NCBI GenBank assembly: GCA_012728095.1
Contig: JAAYFU010000003.1
Coordinates: 1-36,496, forward strand
Direction of reading: 5' to 3'
DNA: 36,496 bases
From: Clostridiaceae bacterium
GTDB taxonomy: Bacteria > Bacillota > Clostridia > DSM-8532
Positions 15,632 to 24,577 of the stretch are shown here, one piece after another (the stretch's first letter is position 1; every line of letters begins with the position of its first letter). The notes beneath the pieces are model-generated. The model saw only the letters and a program-made list of their open reading frames with translations, did not search any database and was not told where the DNA came from. Made by a program: the position numbers and the translations under genes.

Positions 15632-16594
15632 ATGAATCTTCATGGCAAAGACATTAAGATTTTCGCGGGGAATTCAAACAGGCAGCTGGCGGAGGAAATA
15701 GCTCTAAAGGTAGGCCTGCCTTTGGGGGAATCGGTTGTAACAAAGTTTTCCGATGGAGAGACAGCAATCAGCATTAACGAGGTTGTGCGGGGATCAGATG
15801 TATTCATTATCCAGTCTACATGCGCACCTGTAAATGACAATGTTATAGAACTGCTTATTCTGATTGACGCCCTGAGGCGCGCTTCTGCAGGGAGAATAAC
15901 AGCGGTTATTCCATACTTCGGATATGCGCGCCAGGATCGTAAAGCTAAAGCCAGAGACCCTATTTCCGCGAAACTTATGGCAAACCTTATTACAGTAGCG
16001 GGAGCCGACAGGGTTCTTACAATGGATCTTCATGCTCCACAGCTTCAGGGGTTCTTTGATATTCCGGTGGACCACCTGCTGGGCACCCCGATACTTGCGC
16101 AGCATTTTTATAAAAAATTCGGTGGGAAGACGGACGATGTGGTTGTTGTATCGCCGGATGTAGGAAGCGTGGGAAGGGCAAGAAAATTCGCGGAAAAGAT
16201 TGACGTGCCCCTGGCGATAATAGACAAGAGAAGGCCAAAGGCCAATGTTTGTGAGATTATGAACATAATTGGCGATATTAAAGGCAAACGTGCCATATTG
16301 GTGGATGATTTGATTGATACCGCCGGTACCGTAGTTAATGCTGCAAATGCCATGATAGATTTAGGAGCGACGGAAGTATACGCCTGTTGTACTCATGGCG
16401 TTCTTTCCGGTCCTGCAATTGACAGGATTCGTACATCGGCCATAAAGGAACTGGTAACGCTAAATACCATTCCACTGCCTCCGGAAAAGCGCATAAGCAA
16501 AATTACGACGCTTTCGGTCGCAGATGTTTTTGCCGAAGCTATAGAAAGAATCTATGGAGATATATCCATCTCAACTTTGTTTACTCAACAATAG
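15632..16594 (+). CDS. prs: Ribose-phosphate pyrophosphokinase (PRPP synthetase)
   Basis: 320 residues, class I length. Makes PRPP from ribose-5-phosphate and ATP for purine, pyrimidine, His and Trp synthesis. Signatures: FSDGE near the N-terminus, [10 protein letters not shown] with the flexible catalytic loop, [23 protein letters not shown] and the PRPP-binding loop [17 protein letters not shown] stands 11 bp before the ATG. It lies 28 bp after glmU and 17 bp before pth, so these three are probably one transcript; Bacillus has ctc between prs and pth, which is missing here. Confidence 0.97.
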   Translation: MNLHGKDIKIFAGNSNRQLAEEIALKVGLPLGESVVTKFSDGETAISINEVVRGSDVFIIQSTCAPVNDNVIELLILIDALRRASAGRITAVIPYFGYARQDRKAKARDPISAKLMANLITVAGADRVLTMDLHAPQLQGFFDIPVDHLLGTPILAQHFYKKFGGKTDDVVVVSPDVGSVGRARKFAEKIDVPLAIIDKRRPKANVCEIMNIIGDIKGKRAILVDDLIDTAGTVVNAANAMIDLGATEVYACCTHGVLSGPAIDRIRTSAIKELVTLNTIPLPPEKRISKITTLSVADVFAEAIERIYGDISISTLFTQQ

Positions 16595-16611
16595 GTATAA
16601 CGAGGGATATT

Positions 16612-17172
16612 ATGTTTGTTTTTGCCGGATTGGGGAATATGGGACCCAAATATGAGAGAACCCGACACAATGTCGGGTTTGATACTATTGATTACCTTGC
16701 AGCGGTATATAGAATCAATAATTTCAAATCAAAGCATAAGTCTTTAATTGCAGAGGGCATCATCCAGGGGAGGAAGGCTCTCCTGGTAAAACCGCAGACT
16801 TTTATGAACAACAGCGGAGAGGCTGTTCGCGAAATTATTGACTATTATAAAGTGCCTTATGAGAATCTTGTTATTATTTATGACGATATAGATTTGGATA
16901 TAGGGCATATAAGAATAAGAGCGAAAGGCGGCCCCGGAACTCATAACGGTATGCGATCCATAATAAGCCACATAAAAACGGAGAACTTTCCCCGCATACG
17001 CATAGGAATAGGCAAAGCTCCTGAGGGAATGGAGCTGGCCGACTATGTATTAAGCCGCTTTCCCGATGATGAGAGGAAACTGGTCAACAATGCGATAGAG
17101 AATGCTGCCAGGGCAGCTGTTACAATAATTTGCGCCTCTGTTGAAATAGCCATGAGTAAATATAATAAATAA
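16612..17172 (+). CDS. pth: Peptidyl-tRNA hydrolase
   Basis: 186 residues. Cleaves peptidyl-tRNA released from stalled ribosomes; called spoVC in Bacillus, where mutants fail in sporulation. Visible family residues: GLGNMGPKYERTRHNVGF with the catalytic His, KPQTFMNNSG with the binding Asn, YDDIDLDIG with the catalytic Asp, and KGGPGTHNGMRSI. Its place behind prs matches the Bacillus order. A hairpin with a short T-run follows the stop codon. Confidence 0.97.
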   Translation: MFVFAGLGNMGPKYERTRHNVGFDTIDYLAAVYRINNFKSKHKSLIAEGIIQGRKALLVKPQTFMNNSGEAVREIIDYYKVPYENLVIIYDDIDLDIGHIRIRAKGGPGTHNGMRSIISHIKTENFPRIRIGIGKAPEGMELADYVLSRFPDDERKLVNNAIENAARAAVTIICASVEIAMSKYNK

Positions 17173-17190
17173 TGGGGACGTAATGAGGGC

Positions 17191-17246
17191 GGTTCTTCGG
17201 ATTACAAGTTGTCCAATGGCATGATAACCGGAAGAACCTTTTCCGG
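17191..17246 (+). terminator. Weak terminator-like hairpins after pth
   Basis: GGTTCTTC (17191-17198) pairs with GAAGAACC (17231-17238), followed by TTTT. CCGGAA (17228-17233) could instead pair with TTCCGG (17241-17246), so two mutually exclusive folds share the same bases. Confidence 0.4.
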
Positions 17247-17309
17247 ACATAATCAAAATAATGACTTAAAAATGAATAAATAGTATAAAATCTTTATATA
17301 AAACAAAAA

Positions 17310-17338
17310 TTGATTTTTAAAAAGGTATCAAGTATAAT
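17310..17338 (+). promoter_or_regulatory. Sigma-A promoter for guaB
   Basis: TTGATT (17310-17315), 17 bp, TATAAT (17333-17338). The leader of about 80 nt shows no purine riboswitch. Confidence 0.7.
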
Positions 17339-17377
17339 AGGTATTATATTTTTTGGGGAATTTTGCATTGTGCATAA

Positions 17378-18886
<1,509 letters not shown>

Positions 18887-18968
18887 ATTTAAATAAAATA
18901 ATTGTTATTATCGGCGTGATTCTCAAGTATGATGTAGCAGGAATAAAATACCCTGGAGCAATGAAATA

Positions 18969-19832
18969 ATGAACATAGGAGTACTTCTGCCCGTAAGGAA
19001 AAAGTGGTGGAAGCCTGTTACGTTAAAGACATACCCGATAGAGATAGATGATAGTCTGAATCTGGTGGTATGTCTTTTAACTGTCAATGAGAATGAAGTA
19101 TTGCGCCTGCCTGGAATCAATAAAAGATTTAAGGCTAAACTGGATCGAATACTTGAGGATCAGAAGATTTGGCCGATTCTAGGGCATCCTTTTTTTAACG
19201 GTCTGTATCAGGCTGACACGTCTGTATATGGCAAAGCGGTAAAGGCTTTGGCTCTGCAATTGTTCCATGAAATCCTAAATGCGATTAAAGGTCTGGGAAC
19301 TTTAATTAATAAGGAAATACTTGTCACGGGCTCATCTGAATATCTTGAACATGCTATTGAAATACTTATCACAAAAGTAAAAACAATTAATATACTTATA
19401 CCTAAGGGAGTAAATGAGCCCGTTGAAGCAGAGAGAGCTTTTTTGGAAACAGGGATACCTGTTCATATAACGACGGATTGTGATGTGGTGAATCGTACCG
19501 GGATATGGATAAAATTTCCCGGCGATAATTTTTGCTTTGATGCATTGTCTCGAAACATCAAAGGTATAATACTGGACCTGGATTCAATGAAAATAATCGA
19601 CACAAAGACGCGAAAAATTTTTAATATATGTGTGGAATTTTCCGATAAGGTAAAAAGGATGTTAGGACAGCAGTTATTAAACACATGGGAGAAAAATGTA
19701 CTTGAAGGATTTATCCTGACGGTATGCGCAAAAACGTGGAATATGAGTGAATCTGAGGTGTTCAAACGGCTTGGTATGAGGTTTTCTTTATTTCTTGACA
19801 TAGCAAAGACCGTAAACTATAATGTATCGTAA
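18969..19832 (+). CDS. Hypothetical protein of unrecognised family
   Basis: 287 residues, not recognised. It begins NIGVLLPVRKKWWKP and shows no signal peptide or membrane segment. The middle, around ILVTGSSEYLEHAIEIL then KTINILIPKG and GIPVHITTD, alternates beta strands and helices in a Rossmann-like pattern, but a canonical GxGxxG is lacking. A GGAG stands about 10 bp before the ATG. It lies 82 bp after guaB and 60 bp before greA on the same strand, with no terminator on either side, so it may be co-transcribed with guaB. Base composition does not differ obviously from its neighbours. A nucleotide-binding or dehydrogenase-like fold is only a guess from the strand pattern. Confidence 0.75.
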   Translation: MNIGVLLPVRKKWWKPVTLKTYPIEIDDSLNLVVCLLTVNENEVLRLPGINKRFKAKLDRILEDQKIWPILGHPFFNGLYQADTSVYGKAVKALALQLFHEILNAIKGLGTLINKEILVTGSSEYLEHAIEILITKVKTINILIPKGVNEPVEAERAFLETGIPVHITTDCDVVNRTGIWIKFPGDNFCFDALSRNIKGIILDLDSMKIIDTKTRKIFNICVEFSDKVKRMLGQQLLNTWEKNVLEGFILTVCAKTWNMSESEVFKRLGMRFSLFLDIAKTVNYNVS

Positions 19833-19892
19833 TGCTAAATGATGTATTGATGTTTACAAGGGGCAACAGATTAATATAAAGGGGAGAAAAAA

Positions 19893-20369
19893 ATGAGCAA
19901 AAAAGAAGTCCTTCTTACTTATGAAGGTCTTAAAAAATTGGAAGAAGAATTAGAGTATTTAAAAGGCGAAAAAAGAAAAGAAATAGCCGATAGAATAAAA
20001 CAAGCGCTGGCTTTCGGGGACATCTCAGAGAATTCGGAATACGATGAAGCAAAAAATGAACAGGCACAGAATGAGGTACGAATCGCTCAATTGGAGAGCA
20101 TGCTGAAAAATGCAATCATCATCGATGAAGAAGAAGTAGACACAAAAGTTGTAAGTTTAGGCGCCAGAGTGAAAATTGTCGATGTTAAAACCAAAGATGA
20201 GTTCGATTATCAGATCGTAGGCTCTGCCGAAGCTGATCCCACTTCCAACAGGATATCCAACGAATCCCCGGTAGGCAGAGCGCTTCTGGGCCATAAAGCC
20301 GGTGATACGGTTGAAATTGAAGTTCCCGGAGGCAAAATCAAGTACATGATACTTGAGATTTATAAGTAA
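19893..20369 (+). CDS. greA: Transcription elongation factor GreA
   Basis: 158 residues, standard. GreA enters the RNA polymerase secondary channel and stimulates cleavage of backtracked transcripts. The N-terminal coiled coil (about 8-75) shows [13 protein letters not shown] and the tip acidic residues in [17 protein letters not shown]. The C-terminal FKBP-like domain ends [32 protein letters not shown] precedes the ATG. lysS follows on the same strand, as in many Firmicutes, but a promoter and a terminator-like hairpin lie between them. Confidence 0.97.
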   Translation: MSKKEVLLTYEGLKKLEEELEYLKGEKRKEIADRIKQALAFGDISENSEYDEAKNEQAQNEVRIAQLESMLKNAIIIDEEEVDTKVVSLGARVKIVDVKTKDEFDYQIVGSAEADPTSNRISNESPVGRALLGHKAGDTVEIEVPGGKIKYMILEIYK

Positions 20370-20425
20370 TTAAGTATTTTAGTATTATAAAGCATTAAAG
20401 CAATAAAGTAATAAGGTAATAGTTC

Positions 20426-20454
20426 TTGTTTGTCTTATAAATTTGGGGTATAAT
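20426..20454 (+). promoter_or_regulatory. Sigma-A promoter for lysS
   Basis: TTGTTT (20426-20431), 17 bp, TATAAT (20449-20454), giving a leader of about 65 nt. A sigma-B-like reading (GTTTGT, 12 bp, GGGTAT) overlaps it but is weaker. Confidence 0.6.
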
Positions 20455-20468
20455 TATGTTTCGATACC

Positions 20469-20508
20469 AAAACAGTTTACATAATATAATGTGAACTGTT
20501 TTCTTTTT
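20469..20508 (+). terminator. Terminator hairpin inside the lysS leader
   Basis: A 14-bp stem (20469-20482 with 20489-20502, one G-T pair) with a 6-nt loop, then CTTTTT. It could be the greA terminator, but it lies downstream of the lysS promoter and only 8 bp before the lysS ribosome binding site (GGAGGT from 20516), so lysS transcripts must read through it. Confidence 0.75.
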
Positions 20509-20525
20509 AGTGTTTGGAGGTAAAA

Positions 20526-22022
20526 ATGTCGGAAATTATCGAGAATATTAACGAACAACAGGATTTGAACGAAATTTTGCAGGTCAGACGTAATAAGCTT
20601 TTTGAGCTTCAGAAGGCCGGAAAGGATCCGTTCCATATTGTTAAATATGATGTGACCCACAGAACCGGTCAAATTCTTTCCGATTTTGAAGGATTTGAGA
20701 ATAAAAATGTATCTCTTGCCGGCAGGCTGATGAGCAAACGCGGCATGGGTAAATCCACTTTCTGCGACCTTCAGGACAGAGACGGAAAGATACAGTTGTA
20801 TGTAAGAATAAATGATATAGGCGAGGAAGAGTACGAGAATTTTAAGAAGCTTGATATCGGAGATATCATAGGCGTTACCGGAAGGGTATTTAAAACCCGT
20901 ATGGGTGAAATATCCATTCATGTTGACTCCTATACCCTTCTGGCAAAATCACTGCGGCCTCTTCCCGAGAAATTCCATGGACTTAGGGATCCCGATGCCC
21001 GTTATCGCCAAAGATATCTTGATTTAATTGTAAATCCCGATGTTAAAGCTACTTTTATTCTAAGGAGCAAGATAATCTCGGCCATCAGAAGGTTTCTGGA
21101 TAACAGAGATTTTCTTGAGGTGGAAACGCCTATTTTGAATACAATTCCCGGCGGTGCGGCTGCCCGTCCGTTTATTACCCATCATAACACATTAGATATT
21201 GACATGTATTTAAGAATAGCTCCGGAGCTGTATCTGAAACGTCTTATTGTAGGCGGTCTGGAGCGGGTATATGAATTGGGCCGCATGTTCCGCAACGAGG
21301 GGATGTCAATTAAACATAATCCTGAGTTTTCCATGATGGAGGTTTACCAGGCCTATACCGATTACCATGGTATGATGGAGCTGGCTGAGAGTCTGATTTC
21401 AACTGTCGCTAAGGAAGTGCTGGGGACAACGAAAATACATTATCAAGGCCAGGAAATAGATTTGACGCCTCCTTGGACAAGGATTACCATGATTGAGGCT
21501 GTGTTAAAATACACCGGCGTGAATTTTGACGAGATAAAAACCGACGAAGAGGCCAGGAACATAGCCAGGGCAAAAGGTATGGAAATAGAGGGCAATCCTG
21601 TTAAGGGCGAAGTCTTAAGCATGATGTTTGAAGAATTTGTCGAGCCGCATTTGATCCAACCGACATTTGTACTCGATTATCCCGTTGAGGTTTCGCCCCT
21701 GACTAAGCGTAAGCCGGACAGGCCTGAATTAACAGAGCGTTTTGAATTGTTTATTACCGGACGCGAGTTCGGAAACGCTTATTCGGAACTTAATGATCCT
21801 ATTGACCAGCGGGAACGTTTTTTGGAACAGGTTAAGAAAAGAGAAGCCGGCGATGAGGAAGCCAACATGATGGATGAAGATTTCCTGATAGCTCTTGAAC
21901 ACGGTCTTCCACCTACCGGAGGTTTGGGGATTGGTATTGATCGCCTAATCATGCTTTTGACGGATTCATTCTCCATAAAAGACGTTTTATTGTTCCCGAC
22001 AATGAAGCCGAAGGATAAATAA
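20526..22022 (+). CDS. lysS: Lysyl-tRNA synthetase, class II
   Basis: 498 residues. Charges tRNA-Lys with lysine. The N-terminal OB fold (about 55-160, [17 protein letters not shown]) binds the anticodon. The class II catalytic core shows motif 1 ([21 protein letters not shown]), motif 2 ([22 protein letters not shown], split here by my description into one conserved loop) and motif 3 ([12 protein letters not shown]). Start at 20526, 5 bp after GGAGGT; the frame is open from a TTG at 20514 that lies inside the ribosome binding site. Regulation may involve the leader terminator; no T-box was seen. Confidence 0.96.
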   Translation: MSEIIENINEQQDLNEILQVRRNKLFELQKAGKDPFHIVKYDVTHRTGQILSDFEGFENKNVSLAGRLMSKRGMGKSTFCDLQDRDGKIQLYVRINDIGEEEYENFKKLDIGDIIGVTGRVFKTRMGEISIHVDSYTLLAKSLRPLPEKFHGLRDPDARYRQRYLDLIVNPDVKATFILRSKIISAIRRFLDNRDFLEVETPILNTIPGGAAARPFITHHNTLDIDMYLRIAPELYLKRLIVGGLERVYELGRMFRNEGMSIKHNPEFSMMEVYQAYTDYHGMMELAESLISTVAKEVLGTTKIHYQGQEIDLTPPWTRITMIEAVLKYTGVNFDEIKTDEEARNIARAKGMEIEGNPVKGEVLSMMFEEFVEPHLIQPTFVLDYPVEVSPLTKRKPDRPELTERFELFITGREFGNAYSELNDPIDQRERFLEQVKKREAGDEEANMMDEDFLIALEHGLPPTGGLGIGIDRLIMLLTDSFSIKDVLLFPTMKPKDK

Positions 22023-22209
22023 GTAAGGTTGGTATATACGATACATTCCCTGTCGCCGGAGTGAGCATGGATATATATAGCCGTTAAAACAGCGGCAGGG
22101 AGAAATAATATTTTAACGTTGCAATTCAGGAGAAAATGTGAACGCCACTATAATTTTTGTTAATAAATTGTTAGAATGATACTGACCAGATCTTTCGGAG
22201 GTGTATTTA

Positions 22210-22524
22210 ATGTTTGAGTTAAACACTGAAAGTAATGACGGTAAGAATGTTGTTATTTCAGTAAAAGGTGAAATCGATATCTACTCGGCGCCGGATTTCA
22301 AGGAAAGTCTTTATCAGTCCATTAACGATGTTCAACAAAATATAATTCTGGATTTCAGCGATTTGTCCTACATAGACAGTATGGGGTTGGGAATTTTAGT
22401 GGGAGCATTAAAGCGTGTCAGGGAAAAAGACCGTAATATAACGATAAAAAACCCCAAAAGCACGGTACGAAAATTATTTAGGATTACCGGTCTGGACAAG
22501 GCGTTCATCATTGAGGAGGTCTAA
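22210..22524 (+). CDS. Anti-sigma factor antagonist, RsbV-like (STAS domain)
   Basis: 104 residues. A STAS-domain protein of the RsbV/SpoIIAA family. In such partner switches the unphosphorylated antagonist binds the anti-sigma kinase and frees the sigma factor. The phosphorylation site is Ser57 in YIDSMGLGIL, matching RsbV. Start at 22210, where GGAGGTG lies 6 bp upstream; the longer frame begins with a GTG inside that site. It is the first gene of rsbV-rsbW-sigma, with 3 bp to the next start and its ribosome binding site in the end of this gene. The order and the closely similar next genes point to a SigB-type rather than a SpoIIA module. Confidence 0.92.
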   Translation: MFELNTESNDGKNVVISVKGEIDIYSAPDFKESLYQSINDVQQNIILDFSDLSYIDSMGLGILVGALKRVREKDRNITIKNPKSTVRKLFRITGLDKAFIIEEV

Positions 22525-22527
22525 ATA

Positions 22528-22914
22528 ATGAGTACTATGGACACGATTACCATGCTTATTCCACTAAAAGCGGAATATGTAAGTATTGCCCGTTTAACGG
22601 TTTCAGGAATTGCCAGCAGGATGGGGTTTGACATAGATACTATTGAAGATATAAAAGTTGCACTGTCTGAAATATTGGGAAAGTTTATTGAAAAGAAGTC
22701 AGGCACAGGGAGAGTAAATGTAGATTTTCAGTGCCTTGAAGATGGAATTTCAATAAAATTCAAGATTTCGGATCAGAGTATTCCCGAATTGTTTGACAAC
22801 GATACCGATAAATTTGCCTTGGCTATTATAAGCTCACTTATGGACGAAATAGAGATTGAAAAACAGGGAGATAACTCTATTACAATGGTAAAAAAGCTCG
22901 GAAAGGCAGTTTAA
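22528..22914 (+). CDS. RsbW-like anti-sigma factor with degenerate ATP site
   Basis: 128 residues. Overall pattern matches RsbW (IKVALSEIL for the N-box helix, SLMDEIEIEKQGDNSITMVKKL for the C-terminal strand pair). The ATP-binding residues are lost: the N-box has Glu48 but Lys52 where Asn is required, the DxGxG loop reads SDQSIP, and the Gly-rich GGLGL segment reads DKFALAI. It may still bind sigma and antagonist but is unlikely to be a kinase. Overlapping translation signals on both sides (3 bp and 1 bp gaps) imply tight co-expression. Compare the intact paralogue at 23757. Confidence 0.85.
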   Translation: MSTMDTITMLIPLKAEYVSIARLTVSGIASRMGFDIDTIEDIKVALSEILGKFIEKKSGTGRVNVDFQCLEDGISIKFKISDQSIPELFDNDTDKFALAIISSLMDEIEIEKQGDNSITMVKKLGKAV

Positions 22915-22915
22915 A

Positions 22916-23674
22916 ATGAGCAAGAAGGCAGAGACAATAAGAACTGAAGAAATGTCCGAAAGAGAATTGTTTGAATTGTATTACGAAAACAGGGATGTTG
23001 AGATTCGCAATCAGATAGTATCAAAATTCATGTATCTTGCCGATATCATTTCAAAAAAATTTGCAAACCGTGGAGTAGATTGCGATGACATCTATCAGGT
23101 GGCATGTCTCGCTCTGATTAATGCTGTTGAAAGGTTTAACATTCATGAAGATGTTAAATTTGTCAGTTTTGCAACACCGACAATTATAGGCGAAATAAAG
23201 CGCTATTTCAGAGATAAAGCTTCAGTTATCCGTATACCAAGACGAATATATGAGGTATACCAAAAAGTCAATCAGGCAAGAGAATACCTGATGCAGAAAT
23301 ATAAAAGAGCTCCCAGGATAGATGAAATAGCTGATTATCTCAAAATGAAGGAAGAAACCATACTTGAAATAATAGAATCATGGAATGTTTATAATATACA
23401 GTCTTTTGATCAGTCTGTCTTTGATGAAGACAATCTTGAACTGCATGAAACAGTGGGGGAAGAGGACGATACCTTTGAAAAGATAAATAATCGTGATTTT
23501 CTTGAAAAAGCCATGAACAATTTTAGCGATACTGAAAAAGAATTCATAAAGCTTCGCTTTTTTGACAATAAAACCCAAAAAGAGATTGCAAATCATTTCC
23601 ATGTTTCACAGATGTACATATCTCGTTTAGAAAAAAAGACACTGGAAAAATTCAGAATGATTTTAAGGAAGTAA
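22916..23674 (+). CDS. RNA polymerase sigma factor, SigB/SigF/SigG subfamily
   Basis: 252 residues. Region 2 spans about residues 30-110 with GVDCDDIYQVACLALINAVE and SFATPTIIGEIKRYFRDKA, typical of the SigB/F/G group. Region 3 (about 115-175) and region 4 follow; the latter has FSDTEKEFIKLRFFDNKTQKEIA and a helix-turn-helix, HVSQMYISRLEKKTLEKF. The position behind rsbV-rsbW is that of sigB. SpoIIA operons have the same architecture, but the adjacent degenerate RsbW and the second kinase argue for a SigB-like general stress sigma. Which genes it controls is unknown; a candidate promoter stands at the end of this gene. Confidence 0.9.
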   Translation: MSKKAETIRTEEMSERELFELYYENRDVEIRNQIVSKFMYLADIISKKFANRGVDCDDIYQVACLALINAVERFNIHEDVKFVSFATPTIIGEIKRYFRDKASVIRIPRRIYEVYQKVNQAREYLMQKYKRAPRIDEIADYLKMKEETILEIIESWNVYNIQSFDQSVFDEDNLELHETVGEEDDTFEKINNRDFLEKAMNNFSDTEKEFIKLRFFDNKTQKEIANHFHVSQMYISRLEKKTLEKFRMILRK

Positions 23675-23684
23675 AACAGGGTAT
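23661..23684 (+). promoter_or_regulatory. Candidate sigma-B-type promoter
   Basis: TTTTAA (23661-23666), 12 bp, GGGTAT (23679-23684), matching the Bacillus sigma-B consensus GTTTAA-N12-15-GGGTAT at 11 of 12 positions. It overlaps the last codons of the sigma gene and would drive the intact kinase gene at 23757. Confidence 0.45.
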
Positions 23685-23685
23685 A

Positions 23686-23705
23686 TATTTTATGTACATA
23701 AAATA
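23686..23705. promoter_or_regulatory. Perfect 20-bp palindrome at the predicted start of the kinase transcript
   Basis: TATTTTATGT and its exact reverse complement abut with no spacer. It spans the expected transcription start of the candidate sigma-B promoter. No T-run follows, so an operator is more likely than a terminator. Confidence 0.6.
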
Positions 23706-23756
23706 AAATGCTATTAGTTTTTTACTTTTGCGTGTGCATTTGGAGGTAATATTGTT

Positions 23757-24206
23757 ATGCACATAGATCAAAGCAGGTACACGAAAATATATAGCAAAGA
23801 CATCGCGACTGACGCTTACCTGGTATGCAATGAAATCAGAAAAATAATGGATTTGCTCAAGATAAAATTTTCCCTTGATTCAGATAAATGTTTTGATATT
23901 AAGGTTATTCTGGGCGAATTAATGCAAAACTCTATCAAGCACGGGAATGAATGCGATAAAAGTAAAACTATCAGTGTGGAAATATGGTTCAAGGATGACA
24001 GCAGGATTCTCGGTATAACTGTAAAGGATCAGGGTTGCGGTTTTAAGGTGCCCGAGCCGAAGCAGCTATCCATGAGCAAAGTATCAAAATGTGATCCGCT
24101 TAATATGGACGAATCGGGAAGAGGATTGCTCATAGTAAATGAATTATGTGACAGTATGAAATTCAACAGCGTGGGAAATGCTATTACCGTAATGAAAAGG
24201 ATTTAG
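23757..24206 (+). CDS. RsbW-type anti-sigma serine kinase (intact HATPase)
   Basis: 149 residues. A GHKL-fold ATPase of the RsbW/SpoIIAB class with all motifs present: N-box GELMQNSIKHG (Glu54, Asn58, His62), G1 box KDQGCGF (Asp91, Gly93, Gly95) and G2 SGRGLLIVNEL (120-130). It should phosphorylate a STAS antagonist, presumably the one at 22210. GGAGGT stands about 8 bp upstream. It is separated from the sigma gene by 82 bp that contain a sigma-B-like promoter and a palindrome, so it may be expressed separately from the first three genes. It could alternatively be a general HATPase regulator of another partner switch. Confidence 0.88.
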   Translation: MHIDQSRYTKIYSKDIATDAYLVCNEIRKIMDLLKIKFSLDSDKCFDIKVILGELMQNSIKHGNECDKSKTISVEIWFKDDSRILGITVKDQGCGFKVPEPKQLSMSKVSKCDPLNMDESGRGLLIVNELCDSMKFNSVGNAITVMKRI

Positions 24207-24423
24207 CAAAATATAAGAAATTATTGCCCGGTCTTTGCCGGTTTTTGATTCTTATGACACATCAAGATGAATTTTGTCGCAGACCTCGAATGAAACGTCA
24301 CTGTTTCGCTGAAAAACAGGCGGTGTGCTGATTTCGGCCTATCTCTTCCGAATTCGAAAGTGTAACAAGTTCATATAATTCTAATATAAGGCACTAAAGG
24401 TAAGGGAAGGACAAACTATCTTG

Positions 24424-24453
24424 TTGTTCAAGAATCCTTTACTGTGGTATAAT
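24424..24453 (+). promoter_or_regulatory. Sigma-A promoter for the ClpE-like gene
   Basis: TTGTTC (24424-24429), 18 bp, TATAAT (24448-24453). A second TATAAT follows at 24460-24465. Confidence 0.5.
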
Positions 24454-24463
24454 ATATAGTATA

Positions 24464-24481
24464 ATCAAACCTAAGTTTGAT
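24464..24481. promoter_or_regulatory. Candidate operator at the clp promoter
   Basis: ATCAAAC (24464-24470) and GTTTGAT (24475-24481) form a perfect 7-bp inverted repeat around CTAA, just downstream of the -10 where a repressor would act. It does not fit the CtsR direct-repeat consensus or CIRCE. Confidence 0.4.
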
Positions 24482-24577
24482 CAAAATGACAATATATACC
24501 AAGTGAATCAAGGATTTTGGACAGGCACCCCGATTGGTAATACCTCGTACGCTGCCGAAAAAGGAGTTGATGCATAG

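Larger units (their letters stand above)
24207..24577 (+). other. 371-bp gap between the kinase and clp genes
   Basis: Begins with a weak terminator-like CCGG-loop-CCGG-TTTTT (24228-24246). A local stem CTGTTT/AAACAG lies at 24301-24318. Two TATAAT boxes, an inverted repeat and the clp leader occupy the last 150 bp. No ORF, tRNA or riboswitch recognised. Confidence 0.4.

Noticed and set aside
20455-20525. T-box riboswitch in the lysS leader
   Set aside because: The leader is only about 65 nt and has no AGGGTGG T-box or specifier stem.
22047-22101. TCCCTGTCGC / GCGGCAGGGA pairing after lysS as a terminator
   Set aside because: The loop is 35 nt and no T-run follows; I see only a weak long-range stem.
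24272-24280. TTTGTCGCA as a Spo0A box
   Set aside because: One mismatch in the core and no nearby promoter that it could control.
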